Of a DNA stretch of 64,000 bases, positions 8,985 through 18,028 are shown in pieces. The stretch comes from Paenibacillus sp. J2TS4 (GTDB taxonomy: Bacteria > Bacillota > Bacilli > Paenibacillales > NBRC-103111). Position numbers and translations under genes: made by a program. The notes under the pieces are model-generated. The model had not been told where the DNA came from and did not search any database. It saw only the letters and a list, made by a program, of their open reading frames with translations. The stretch's first letter is position 1, and each line of letters opens with the position of its first letter. Location: positions 372,001 to 436,000 of the forward strand of contig NZ_BOSH01000002.1 of assembly GCF_018403245.1 (NCBI RefSeq), in the 5' to 3' direction.

Positions 8985-9464
8985 AAAATTAACTGGCCGG
9001 AATGAAATCGTAGCTCAGGTCGAAAGTCATTTAATTTGACAGCAGACTCAAGGATGCGTCAATTCGAAAGGTATGCTTAGAAGTGGGCGATTCGTTCCGA
9101 GCTGCGGGTGGGTATCAACGAGCCGTCGAGGAGATCTTCGTTGTATAAACGAAGTCTAGGCATGACTGAATAATCGAGTTGCACCCCAATTAGATCAAAG
9201 GCGATGCAAGGAATAGACTGCTCTTTCGGAGCAGTTTTTTTGTTGGGCCGCATAAATCCTTCTAACCGTTAAAGTATTCCGGCTAGTGGTAGAGGAGGGA
9301 CTCTTATCCATTGTATTATGGGGTGGATAATAGAGAATCTCCTCGGTATGGATTCGAAACCACTGGTCCACTCCTCCAAAGCTTCGTCGTTTCGCCGCCG
9401 TCAGCATCAATGGAAACAGGGAGAAACCAGACTGGGGATAGCTTATCAATAGGAGTGAGAGGAT
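8985..9464 (+). other. intergenic region with one terminator
   Basis: About 480 nt without a convincing gene between the MmgE/PrpD and MFS genes. It holds a clear terminator at 9217-9241 and, just before the MFS gene, its ribosome site GAGAGGAT. The 9060-9215 part looks GC-richer and structured, but I could not match it to a known leader RNA. Confidence 0.5.
9217..9241 (+). terminator. intrinsic terminator
   Basis: Stem ACTGCTC / GAGCAGT (9217-9223 with 9229-9235), loop TTTCG, then at least seven T. It probably ends the catabolic cluster transcript. Confidence 0.85.
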
Positions 9465-10652
9465 ATGAAATACAGATTTATTATCATGTTTCTTATTGTA
9501 TTGTGCGGGATGATCTCCATTGCGGCCTTCAATCCGATTATTGGTCCGCTCTCTCGGACACTTGGCTTGAGCGAGCTTCAATCAGGGTGTTTAGTATCCG
9601 TAGCAGGGCTTTGTTGGCTGCTTGGCGGGTATTTTTGGGAAAAACAGACGTTCATGAGCAGAAAAATGATGCTGGCCTCCATTATGCTGGTCTATCTGAT
9701 CACACTCATCCTGTTTGCTCTGCTAGCCGACTATGCTGAGACCCGTTTAAAAGGTTCAACCAGCTTATTTTGGATTTTCTTAGTGCCGCGTGCGATCTCA
9801 GGGTTTTTCTTTGGGGGGATTACGGCGATAGCCCAAGCCTACGTGATGGGATGGACAACTAGGGAAACACGTACGCGGGGAATGGCGTTGTTCGGAGCGG
9901 CCAACGGACTGGGGTTCGTGTTAGGTCCGGCGATGAGCGGGGGAATGGCGGCGATTGGCCTTACCGCACCGATGTATGCGGCGGCTATCCTGATTTTTGC
10001 GATGATGCTCCTGTTTGTGCTGCTGATTGCAAATGAGCCGGAACAAGAGATGCATCGTCAGGCCTCTGTGCTTTCGCTTAACGATGGAAGGATTCGTTTC
10101 TATTTATGGATAGGTCTTGTCCTATCGCTCGCATTGAATATTGTGCAGGTGACAATCGCCTTTTATGTGCAGGATACGCTAGGGTATAATGTTCAGGCAG
10201 CAACGCAGCTCATCGGACTCGGACTGACTATTTCAGGCGTCATGGTCGTCGTCTCGCAAATCGTGATTAGCAAATATTTGCAATGGCCGCCCCAACGGGT
10301 GCTGCGTGTCGGGTTGCTATTTGTTGCCTTGGGCATGCTGGGATTGTTAACATTCATTCAATTCGCCTACATCGACTTTGTCCTTCTGGGGATTGGCATC
10401 GGGTTTACCTTACTCGGGTATAGCGCAGGGGCCTCTCATGCAGTGCAAGACCATGAACAAAGAAGTGTCGCTTCGTATATTGCAGCTTTGCAAGGGGGCG
10501 GCTCTTTCCTCGGGCCTGTTACCGGCACCGCGTTATATACGGCTCATCTCGCGTATCCGTATTCGTTCTGTATCCTATTGATTGGTGTTACCGGTCTATT
10601 GGCGCTTAAGAAGAGACCTGCTGCCATTTCATCAAGCTCTAGTGCCAAATGA
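9465..10652 (+). CDS. MFS transporter, probable drug or metabolite exporter
   Basis: Integral membrane protein of 395 aa with about 12 hydrophobic helices. The first loop has the sequence GPLSRTLGLSELQSG typical of the DHA1/multidrug branch, and helix 5 contains GLGFVLGPAMSGGMA, close to motif C of exporters. The ATG follows GAGAGGAT at a normal distance. It stands alone between two terminators. Its substrate is not predictable. Confidence 0.85.
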   Translation: MKYRFIIMFLIVLCGMISIAAFNPIIGPLSRTLGLSELQSGCLVSVAGLCWLLGGYFWEKQTFMSRKMMLASIMLVYLITLILFALLADYAETRLKGSTSLFWIFLVPRAISGFFFGGITAIAQAYVMGWTTRETRTRGMALFGAANGLGFVLGPAMSGGMAAIGLTAPMYAAAILIFAMMLLFVLLIANEPEQEMHRQASVLSLNDGRIRFYLWIGLVLSLALNIVQVTIAFYVQDTLGYNVQAATQLIGLGLTISGVMVVVSQIVISKYLQWPPQRVLRVGLLFVALGMLGLLTFIQFAYIDFVLLGIGIGFTLLGYSAGASHAVQDHEQRSVASYIAALQGGGSFLGPVTGTALYTAHLAYPYSFCILLIGVTGLLALKKRPAAISSSSSAK

Positions 10653-10715
10653 AGAAAAATTAAATAATCCTGATTACGGTACTGTATTCGATATACGATT
10701 ATCGTTTGGCTCCAG

Positions 10716-10758
10716 GCAAAGGAACGTACATGCAAAGGCATACGGTTCTTTGCTTTTT
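10716..10758 (+). terminator. intrinsic terminator after the MFS gene
   Basis: GCAAAGG-AACGTA pairs with TACGGTT-CTTTGC with a small bulge and is followed by TTTTTAT. The stretch from here to 10949 shows no gene. Confidence 0.75.
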
Positions 10759-10949
10759 ATATGTGTATAGCGGAAATGGAACAGCCTGCAGGCTTATAAC
10801 TAACCCGGATGAGCAGTATCCCACCGCTTGGACGCAAAATGAATTGTTTGGATGATTTTGCAATAAATACATGAGATAATACATACAGATCATCCTATTA
10901 TCGGTGAAAAAAGAAAATGGCTAATTATATTAACTATTAATATCATTAA

Positions 10950-11425
10950 TTACATGTCCCCGGATCGTTTGAATTATTTCCCTCCACCCGAGAATCTATA
11001 AAACTGCTAAAGGACCTAAAAATAAAGCTGTACGGATTTACCAACCAACCGGGAATTTCCCGAGGAGAAGCAACAGAAATTGATTTGTTAATGAGATGAT
11101 TAGCTTCGGGTTGGATGGTGTTTATATTTGTCCCCATCAGCATACAGAAGGATGTCCGTGCAGAAAGCCTAATCCTGGAATGTTATTTAAAGCAGCCGAA
11201 GATCATCATTTAGACCTGACAAAATGTATAGTGATTGGAGATAGATGGTCCGATATGGTTGCCGGCCATCATGCGGGTTGTATGAACATATTAGTTTTAA
11301 CCGGAGCAGGTCAGGAGGCTCTAAACAAGTATAGGCACAAATGGTCATTCACTGAAGCAGACTATATTGCAGGCGATTTCGCAGATGCAGTGCAATGGAC
11401 AAGGCAATATGTAGAAAATATCTAG
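10950..11425 (+). pseudogene. HAD-IIIA phosphatase (GmhB/HisB-like) remnant, truncated and frameshifted
   Basis: Two reading frames together give most of a histidinol-phosphatase/heptose-bisphosphate-phosphatase-like protein. Frame one (10950 to about 11097) reads VPGSFELFPSTRESIKLL and then FTNQPGISRGEAT, the second HAD motif region. Frame two (from about 11096 to 11425) reads ICPHQHTEGCPCRKPNPG, the zinc loop, and GDRWSDMVAG, the last HAD motif. A frameshift near 11090-11105 separates them. The amino end with the catalytic DxD (DRDGT) is missing: a stop lies directly upstream and no such motif is seen. The gene is therefore dead as it stands, unless the shift is a sequencing error, which would not restore the lost head. 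Confidence 0.8.
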
Positions 11426-11468
11426 CAGGGCAAAGATATTCAATAAAACTCTCAAGGAGGGAGGGAGC

Positions 11469-11990
11469 GTGGTCATGATAATTATAAGAGAAGCAAATTA
11501 TAATGATTTGGAAGGAATCGCCAGAGTCCATGTGGAGAGTTGGAGAAGTACATATACAGGTATAGTATCGGAAGTCTATTTATCTAAACTGACTTTAGAG
11601 ACGCGTAAGAAGAACTGGGAGTGGACCTTTAATCATTTAGATCAGGATGACAAAATATTCGTGGCTGAAGATGAAGGGAAAATTGTCGGATTTTCAACTG
11701 GGGGCAGGAATCGGGTGGACACTACCGAATATGAAGGGGAATTATACGCAATTTATATATTGCAAGAATATCAAGGGAAAGGAATTGGAAAAAAGCTGGT
11801 CCAGGAAGTCATGAATGCTTTAAAGGAAATGAACTACCTTTCTATGCTGGTATGGGTACTTGAATTGAATCCCGCTATGGCATTCTATCGTAAGCTTGGT
11901 GGAGAAGTATTGACAAGAAAAGAAATAAAAATAGGAGAAAATCTATTATTTGAAGTAGCTCTAGGGTGGAGGAATTTGGATTTGCCATAG
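11469..11990 (+). CDS. GNAT family N-acetyltransferase
   Basis: Acetyltransferase of 173 aa. The acetyl-CoA binding region IYILQEYQGKGIGKKLVQEVM and the carboxy NPAMAFYRKLGGE block are classic for GNAT enzymes; the amino part VHVESWRSTYTGI is shared with a common Bacillus subgroup. Start is either GTG 11469 or ATG 11475, both behind a purine-rich AAGGAGGGAGGGAG. It overlaps in space with the leader of the next gene and may be co-transcribed. Substrate unknown. Confidence 0.85.
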   Translation: MVMIIIREANYNDLEGIARVHVESWRSTYTGIVSEVYLSKLTLETRKKNWEWTFNHLDQDDKIFVAEDEGKIVGFSTGGRNRVDTTEYEGELYAIYILQEYQGKGIGKKLVQEVMNALKEMNYLSMLVWVLELNPAMAFYRKLGGEVLTRKEIKIGENLLFEVALGWRNLDLP

Positions 11991-12022
11991 CGGCGCTTAC
12001 TAATGGACGAGGAGGTGGGGTT

Positions 12023-13177
12023 TTGATTTCTCAAGCGATTCTATTTAAGGATGGCAAGTTCTTAATGGTCAAGCAGCATAAGCATGCCAGAATCTTTTGG
12101 AACTTTCCAGGTGGGCATGTGGAAGAAGGAGAGACACCCGAGGAGGCTTGTATCAGGGAAGTTAAAGAAGAAACCGGATTGGATGTTGAAATCGAACAAA
12201 TTTTATGTCAAACCGAAGGTAAATTTACTTATATTGTTCAACACTTGGGCGGAGAGCTCAAAAAAGAACAGGGTCTGCTGGATATCGGTTGGATTGGACC
12301 CCAAGAAAGAGATAAATGGGATAGCAAAACAGAGGAAATCAAAGAAATGTTTATCCGCATGACTTTAAAGAAGGGGGAAGATAATTTGAGTGAATGGAAG
12401 GAACTCAATAAGGATTCACAAAGCAGGTGGAATGAAAATGCGGAATTTTGGGATGATTATATGGGAGAGGAAAGCAACCAGTTCCATCGTGAATTAATTA
12501 GACCTTATACCGAAAAATTACTGGAAATCGATGAAGGTCAAACCGTTCTAGACATTGCATGCGGCAATGGCAATTTCTCCAGAAGGCTCGCGGAGCTGGG
12601 TGCGAATGTGATTGCCTTCGACTATAGTGCCAAAATGATTGAGCGAGCCAGATTGCGCTCGCAGTCCTTTGGACAGCAAATCGATTACCGGGTTATCGAT
12701 GCTACAAATTATGAGTCCTTGATGGAGCTTGGATATCACAGATTTAATAGTGCAGTCGCTAACATGGCACTGATGGATATAGCCGACATAACCCCGTTGA
12801 TTAGAGCATTGTATGAATTGCTTCAAACACAGGGGACGTTCGTTTTTTCCATTACGCATCCATGTTTCCAAACCCCGGGGATGAGAAAAGTGCAAGAGAC
12901 CGAAGAAATCAATGGTACGGTCGTTATCCGCAACAGTATCCAGACCTTTGGATATCTGACCCCTCAGCCCTACGAGGCGATAGGGATCAGAGGACAGCCG
13001 GTTTCGCATTTCATGTTCCACAGGCCATTGTCGACGTACCTAAAGCTGTTTTTTGAAGCGGGATTTGTACTCGACGGGATGGAAGAACCCAGTTTCAAGA
13101 AAGAAAAAGAAAATAATAAATTTGATTGGTATGAGATTGCGCCTGCAGTGATTCTGCGGTTCAGAAAAACAGATTAA
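12023..13177 (+). CDS. fused Nudix hydrolase and SAM-dependent methyltransferase
   Basis: Two-domain protein of 384 aa. Residues 1-120 are a Nudix hydrolase with an intact Nudix box (PGGHVEEGE through REVKEETGL), which cleaves nucleoside diphosphate-linked substrates. Residues from about 122 are a class I methyltransferase with the SAM motif VLDIACGNGNFS and an acidic FDYSAKMIERA strand. I start at TTG 12023, 7 nt after GAGGAGG; the upstream ATG 11966 lies inside the GNAT gene. The join contains its own ribosome site (GGGGGA) and an in-frame TTG at 12386, so a free methyltransferase may also be made. The arrangement suggests two genes fused by loss of a stop. Confidence 0.82.
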   Translation: MISQAILFKDGKFLMVKQHKHARIFWNFPGGHVEEGETPEEACIREVKEETGLDVEIEQILCQTEGKFTYIVQHLGGELKKEQGLLDIGWIGPQERDKWDSKTEEIKEMFIRMTLKKGEDNLSEWKELNKDSQSRWNENAEFWDDYMGEESNQFHRELIRPYTEKLLEIDEGQTVLDIACGNGNFSRRLAELGANVIAFDYSAKMIERARLRSQSFGQQIDYRVIDATNYESLMELGYHRFNSAVANMALMDIADITPLIRALYELLQTQGTFVFSITHPCFQTPGMRKVQETEEINGTVVIRNSIQTFGYLTPQPYEAIGIRGQPVSHFMFHRPLSTYLKLFFEAGFVLDGMEEPSFKKEKENNKFDWYEIAPAVILRFRKTD

Positions 13178-13215
13178 AAGAAAGCAAGCTCAGACTACAC
13201 GCAGGGCCGAAGATG

Positions 13216-13261
13216 CGAGCCTCTGATCCTATATTTGGATCAGAGGTTCTGCTTTTTTTTA
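13216..13261 (+). terminator. intrinsic terminator
   Basis: Stem CCTCTGATCC / GGATCAGAGG with a short AT loop, followed by eight T. Confidence 0.9.
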
Positions 13262-13428
13262 TTTGCTTCCTAAGATTATAATAGAGGAAGCGGGTTTCTA
13301 TAGAATCAATCAATCATTAGAGCGAGCAACAGAGAGAACGATGTCCGGGCTGCTGAACTTGAGTCAATGCTCATTAAGCGGATCGTGTGCGTAGAAATAT
13401 ACAAGAAGTGGATTGGGAGGAATTGCCA

Positions 13429-13845
13429 ATGTATGAACTGAAAACAAAAGAAACGGATAACAGTGTCCTGGAGTTTATTGAAAATGTGGAAAGCCCCAAA
13501 AAACGTGAGGACGCCTATCAGCTGCTAAATATTTTTACAGAAACAACAGGTTATCCGGCCAAGATGTGGGGACCGAGCATTATTGGCTTTGGCTCCTATC
13601 ACTACAAGTATGAATCCGGCCATGAAGGCGATGCCCCGCTTGTCGGCTTCTCGCCTCGCAAAGCCAAAATCAGCTTGTATTTTGCCGTCGGTGACCCTAA
13701 GCGAGAACAATTATTACAAAATCTCGGAAAACACACAACCGGCAAAGCCTGCGTTTATATCAATAAAGTAGCAGATATTGATGTAGATGTGTTGAAAGCG
13801 TTAATCAACCAATCGGTTGCATTCTTAAAAGAAACCTACAACTGA
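13429..13845 (+). CDS. DUF1801 (YdhG/PF08818-like) family protein
   Basis: Cytoplasmic protein of 138 aa. The blocks YPAKMWGPSIIGFGSYHYKYESGHEGD and GFSPRKAKISLYF are the hallmark of the DUF1801 family, whose biochemical role is not settled. I start at ATG 13429, behind GGGAGG; an upstream in-frame codon at 13387 lacks a ribosome site. It is alone, with a terminator before it and one after it. Confidence 0.85.
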   Translation: MYELKTKETDNSVLEFIENVESPKKREDAYQLLNIFTETTGYPAKMWGPSIIGFGSYHYKYESGHEGDAPLVGFSPRKAKISLYFAVGDPKREQLLQNLGKHTTGKACVYINKVADIDVDVLKALINQSVAFLKETYN

Positions 13846-13985
13846 GGAGCTGCTTTCTAACGCGCCTCTCCCGACAGATTCACAGTGCTGGGATGGGAGT
13901 GTCTGAACTAGGCTGTAAACAGCGGGGCTGCAGCCACTTCCTATCAATTATATTTAACAACAGTATAATCGTTTGATTGCTCCTG

Positions 13986-14027
13986 AGCTTTGCGGAAGCC
14001 GCCACGCGCTTTTGCAAAGCTTTTTTG
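13986..14027 (+). terminator. intrinsic terminator
   Basis: Stem AGCTTTGC / GCAAAGCT (13986-13993 with 14014-14021) and six T. The rest of the 13846-14148 gap shows no gene. Confidence 0.7.
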
Positions 14028-14148
14028 TCTTTTGAGAAACGACGAACAACAACCAAGCTCAGCTTCCGTTGTTGAGAGAGGATACTGCCGATGCAAGGGT
14101 AAGAGAGAGGCGCTTTCTATAGGACAGAGGATTGCACAATGAATTTAC

Positions 14149-14199
14149 TTGACAAGGAGGAGGGGAGCAAGGTTATAATCAATAATGATAATCATTATC
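14149..14199 (+). promoter_or_regulatory. promoter overlapping a Fur box
   Basis: TTGACA at 14149-14154 and TATAAT at 14174-14179 (19-nt spacer) are directly followed by the 19-mer AATAATGATAATCATTATC (14181-14199), which matches the consensus Fur box at 18 of 19 positions. Binding here would block RNA polymerase when iron is plentiful, so the following operon should be iron-repressed. Confidence 0.9.
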
Positions 14200-14231
14200 A
14201 ATTAAATTACATACTTATTGGAGGAATTATC

Positions 14232-15239
14232 GTGCGTCATAACAAACTATCCTTAGTCCTAATTATATTATCTTTAATGCTGGTGCTGGCTGCTTGCGGC
14301 GGCAACTCCGGCCCGGCTCCTGCGGCGTCTCCGTCAGCACCGGAAGGGGAGCAGAAGGCAAGTCAAGAAATCCGTACCGTTCAACATGCACTCGGGAACA
14401 CCGATATTAAAGGCATTCCGCAGCGTGTAGTAGCTCTCGAATGGACTTATGCCGAAGACGTACTCGCTCTTGGTATCCAGCCTGTAGGCATCGCGGATAT
14501 TGCCAATATGAAGAAATGGGTCCGACTGCCGGTTGAGATTGCACCGGAAGTCGTCGATGTAGGAGAGCGGATCGCTCCGAATCTGGAATCCATCATGGCG
14601 CTCAAGCCTGACTTGATTATAGGATTGAAAAGAAATGTGGAGGCCAATTATGCAGAATTGGACAAAATTGCCCCCACGCTTGTCTATGAGCCTTATCCGC
14701 AGGAAGGTCAGGGAGATCAGTATTCGGAGATGATCGACACCTTCAAGGCGATTGCCGATGTATTAGGCAAGAATGACGAGGCCGAACAAGTCCTTAAAGA
14801 TTTGAACCAATCCTATGAAGAATCCAAAGCAAAGATTGCCGCAGCAGGGATGGATAAAGTTCCTTTCGTGCTTGCTATGGCTTACAGCAATCAAAATTCA
14901 GTGGACTTTCGTTTATCTACAGACAATTCCATGGCGGTCAAAATATTAGAGCATATTGGCTTGACCAATGCGTACAAAGCAAAGCAATTTGAAATTTACG
15001 GTTTCACCTTAACGGATGTAGAAGCGCTGCCGGCATTGCAGGACGCCAATTTCCTGCATATTATTCAGGAAACCGACAACGTGATTGAAAATCAGTTGAA
15101 GAACAATCCGGTATGGAACGGCCTTAATTTCGTCAAGGAAAATCGGGTATATGCTCTTGGTGGAGACATGTGGCCATACGGCGGCCCGTTGTCCGCGCAA
15201 ATTATGGCTGAGAAAACCGCTGACTTGCTAACGAAATGA
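14232..15239 (+). CDS. iron-siderophore ABC transporter substrate-binding lipoprotein
   Basis: Cell-surface receptor of the class III (helical backbone) solute-binding fold. I start at GTG 14232, behind GGAGG, which gives a clean lipoprotein signal with lipobox LAAC near residue 22 followed by GGNSGPAPAAS linker. The body has RVVALEWTYAEDVLALGIQPVGIAD and the LKPDLIIG strand typical of ferri-siderophore binders (FhuD/FecB group). The stop overlaps the ATG of the permease gene. Expression is likely Fur-controlled through the upstream box. Confidence 0.9.
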   Translation: MRHNKLSLVLIILSLMLVLAACGGNSGPAPAASPSAPEGEQKASQEIRTVQHALGNTDIKGIPQRVVALEWTYAEDVLALGIQPVGIADIANMKKWVRLPVEIAPEVVDVGERIAPNLESIMALKPDLIIGLKRNVEANYAELDKIAPTLVYEPYPQEGQGDQYSEMIDTFKAIADVLGKNDEAEQVLKDLNQSYEESKAKIAAAGMDKVPFVLAMAYSNQNSVDFRLSTDNSMAVKILEHIGLTNAYKAKQFEIYGFTLTDVEALPALQDANFLHIIQETDNVIENQLKNNPVWNGLNFVKENRVYALGGDMWPYGGPLSAQIMAEKTADLLTK

Positions 15240-17329
15240 ATCGTTTCCATCGTCAACCAGCGGCTTCCGCTCCTGTCTTGAACAACCATCCCGTCCCCTC
15301 CGCACGAGCCGGAGGAGGCCGGGGGCCGTTATGGATGTTGGCTGGAGGAGTGGCCGTTCTATTCATTACTGCGTTTCTGAGTCTGACGCAAGGGCTGGCG
15401 GATATATCCGTTCATTCCGTTATCCAGGCCCTTCTGTCCCCGCAGGATATATCCGATCATCATATGATTCGCGGCGTTAGACTTCCGCGTACAGTCATGG
15501 GCCTGCTATCCGGGGCGGCCCTTGCCGTGTCCGGCGCGCTCATGCAAACGGTCACCCGAAATCCGTTAGCCTCGGAAACGACACTGGGCGTCAATGCGGG
15601 AGCTTATTTCATCGTTGTGCTTGGCACGATTTTCTGGCCGGCTTTGCTGCATCAGCATCCGCTACCGTTCGCTGTGCTCGGAGGCGCCTGTGCGGCGGCC
15701 GCTGTGTATGTCATGGCAGGGGGGCGCAAGGGCACTCCTATCCGGATAGCTTTGTCCGGGATGATTATTACGTTGGTGTTCTCCTCTCTCACGAGCGCGC
15801 TTCTGTTGTTCAATCAAGAAACAGCTCAAGGGATTTTCCTGTGGGGCTCTGGCTCACTGAAACAGAACGATTGGAGCGGGGTTCTCTTCAGTTGGCCGTG
15901 GATTCTCGGGGGAATTATAGTCGCCTGTCTAGCGGCGCGACATCTGGACTTGCTGTCTTTCAGCGAAGAAACGGCGCGTTCCTTGGGGCAAAAGGTAGGA
16001 AAGACCCGGTTATTCGTTATGGCCATCGCCATATTGGCGGCCTGTGTCAGCGTCAGCGTCGTCGGTCCGATCGGATTCATCGGTCTGCTGGCTCCGCATT
16101 TGGTCCGCCTATCGGGAATGAGCCGGCACGCCTGGCTTATTCCCGTCAGCGCCATCTGGGGAGCAGCCATATTGACCGGCTCGGATATGCTGGCCCGCAC
16201 GTTTATCAACGCTTATGGAGAGCTGCCGGCCGGGGCCATTACCGCCGCGATTGGCGCCCCATGGCTGATTTGGCTGGCCCTGCGTGTATCGCGTGCCGTC
16301 AGTACGGGCTCCCGATCGGGGCAATCGCTCAGTATGGGCAGCGGGTCGCAGCGGGTGGCTTATCCCGTCTGGGTGATCCTGCTCAGCGTGCTGCTCGCAG
16401 TCCTCTCGATCAGCAGCTTGACGAGCGGAACCGTGCCTATTCCGCTTTCGGATGTTGTCGCGGCGCTCATGGGACAAGGAGATGACTTCTATCGGCAAAT
16501 TCTGTTCGAGCTGCGCTTGCCGCGAATGCTGACGGCAGGTCTGGCCGGCGTGGCGCTGGCAGTCAGCGGCAGCCTGATGCAGAGCGCCGTCCGCAATCCG
16601 CTGGCGGATCCGCAAATCGTAGGTGTCACGAGCGGTGCCAGCGTCGGTGCGATTCTGATGCTCATCGCTTTTCCGCAGCTCTATGGCTGGATGCCGATAG
16701 GAGCCATCCTTGGCGGGATAGCCGCTTCGGCGATCGTGTATGCGATCTCCTGGAGAAGGGGGCTTAACCCGATCCTGCTGACGCTCGTCGGAATCGCTGT
16801 AGCTGCGGCCGGCTCGGCGTTCGTCAATATACTCATCATTCAGGCCAAGATGACCGCCGCGCCGGCGCTCGCCTGGATGGCCGGCAGCACCTATGGACGA
16901 GGGTGGACCGAGGTAAGCCGTTTGGCGCCGACCCTTGCTGTATTGCTGCCGATAGCGTGGTGGCTCGGCCGGAAGGTCGATCTGCTTTCCTTCCATGACG
17001 AAAGCTCTATCGGGCTGGGCCTTCAGGTCCGCAAGACAAGGCTATCCGTCACCTTGATCGCCGTATTGCTTTCCTCGATAGCCGCATCGGCTGTAGGCGC
17101 AGTCGGCTTCATCGGCTTGCTCGCGCCACACGCCGCACGCATGCTTGTCGGGACGAGTCACCGCAGGTCGATGGCCATTGCGGCTCTGCTCGGTGCGGTG
17201 CTGCTGGCCGCAGCGGATTGGATCGGGCGAATCGTACTCATCCCCAGGGACATTCCTTCCGGGATTATAACGGCACTGCTGGGTGCCCCTTACTTGTTCT
17301 TCTTAATGTTTAAATCGGCGCGAAAGTAA
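15236..17329 (+). CDS. FhuB-like fused double FecCD siderophore permease
   Basis: Single 697-aa chain with two complete FecCD halves, as in FhuB, so one chain can form the whole channel. Each half shows the family blocks: RGVRLPRTVMG with SGALMQTVTRNPLA near residue 90 and VGPIGFIGLLAPH near 280 in the first; LRLPRMLTAG with SGSLMQSAVRNPLADP and VGAVGFIGLLAPH in the second. It overlaps the receptor gene by 4 nt. No ATPase gene follows, so it must share one encoded elsewhere. Fused permeases are less common in Bacillales than paired ones. Confidence 0.9.
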   Translation: MNRFHRQPAASAPVLNNHPVPSARAGGGRGPLWMLAGGVAVLFITAFLSLTQGLADISVHSVIQALLSPQDISDHHMIRGVRLPRTVMGLLSGAALAVSGALMQTVTRNPLASETTLGVNAGAYFIVVLGTIFWPALLHQHPLPFAVLGGACAAAAVYVMAGGRKGTPIRIALSGMIITLVFSSLTSALLLFNQETAQGIFLWGSGSLKQNDWSGVLFSWPWILGGIIVACLAARHLDLLSFSEETARSLGQKVGKTRLFVMAIAILAACVSVSVVGPIGFIGLLAPHLVRLSGMSRHAWLIPVSAIWGAAILTGSDMLARTFINAYGELPAGAITAAIGAPWLIWLALRVSRAVSTGSRSGQSLSMGSGSQRVAYPVWVILLSVLLAVLSISSLTSGTVPIPLSDVVAALMGQGDDFYRQILFELRLPRMLTAGLAGVALAVSGSLMQSAVRNPLADPQIVGVTSGASVGAILMLIAFPQLYGWMPIGAILGGIAASAIVYAISWRRGLNPILLTLVGIAVAAAGSAFVNILIIQAKMTAAPALAWMAGSTYGRGWTEVSRLAPTLAVLLPIAWWLGRKVDLLSFHDESSIGLGLQVRKTRLSVTLIAVLLSSIAASAVGAVGFIGLLAPHAARMLVGTSHRRSMAIAALLGAVLLAAADWIGRIVLIPRDIPSGIITALLGAPYLFFLMFKSARK

Positions 17330-17369
17330 TTCCGGCGATGGCTAATCCTTTATTCTGGTTTATAAATAT

Positions 17370-17404
17370 AGATCGGTCTCGCTGCGAGACGGGTCTATTT
17401 TTAA
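17370..17404 (+). terminator. intrinsic terminator after the first siderophore operon
   Basis: Imperfect stem AGATCGGTCTCG / CGAGACGGGTCT with a 3-nt loop, then ATTTTT. Confidence 0.75.
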
Positions 17405-17624
17405 GTGAATTTATATCTTGCATCTCCACTTTCGCAGCTTAACCTTAGAAGAAAATCTTTGATATAGCTGGAGAAACCCACACCCCCCATGCTCTGGTTG
17501 CAGTTTGCTATATTAATTCTTGGGAACATGAGTAGCCATTGGAATTCCGTTCCATGCTTAGCCTTTCATTTCACATATATCTGAGGGCGGTCAACCGTTC
17601 ACAGTGCCAATGGTAAACACGAAT

Positions 17625-17803
17625 TCCTGCGATTATACCGTTATTATGAATCGCGTTCGATCGTTCAAAAGAAAAGCCTGCGATAATGCAGTAATTTTCG
17701 TATGAAACCAACCGAACGCCACTGGAACGAGAAAAAGGATGTAATTTTGTAGGCTTTGCGGCGGAAACGGAGCATAACGACCTGAAAGGCTGCACAATTG
17801 CAG
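17625..17803. repeat. cluster of short CCTGC...TGCAG imperfect palindromes
   Basis: The 600-nt gap before the AraC gene holds several short related inverted motifs: CCTGCGATTATACCG (17625), CCTGCGATAATGCAG (17677-17691), a worn GATGTAATTTTGTAGG (about 17739) and CTGCACAATTGCAG (17790-17803), at irregular spacing. Closely related motifs recur at 23058-23185. No gene is visible here. Confidence 0.55.
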
Positions 17804-17947
17804 GCTTTCTACCAGTTGCTGACGCGAAATGATAATTCATCATGTTACATGTTATATATTCCAAGGTTCACCTTAAGAAACGCATCCGTCTTCTATAGAG
17901 GTGAAACCGTTTCTTCTCATGCGCTCTTTACGAACGACTGATATCGA

Positions 17948-17990
17948 AGGTTATCCGTTGTCCGGATGATTACATGGGACGAATAACCTC
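17948..17990. promoter_or_regulatory. imperfect inverted repeat upstream of the AraC gene
   Basis: AAGGTTATCCGTTGTCC (17948-17964) is mirrored by GGGACGAATAACCTC (17976-17990). It could be a regulator operator or an RNA hairpin; it ends about 40 nt before the start codon. Confidence 0.4.
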
Positions 17991-18028
17991 AGCGTTCTTT
18001 TATCGTTTCATAGAGAGGAGTGTTACTT

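Noticed and set aside
9060..9241. Possible T-box leader before the MFS gene (GCGGGTGGGTATC near 9105)
   Set aside because: The match to the T-box consensus is poor, there is no pairing with the terminator arm, and the downstream gene is not a typical T-box target.
16109..16996. 295-codon minus-strand frame inside the FhuB-like permease
   Set aside because: Arg/Gly/Gln-rich shadow of a GC-rich gene whose plus-strand frame has full family motifs.
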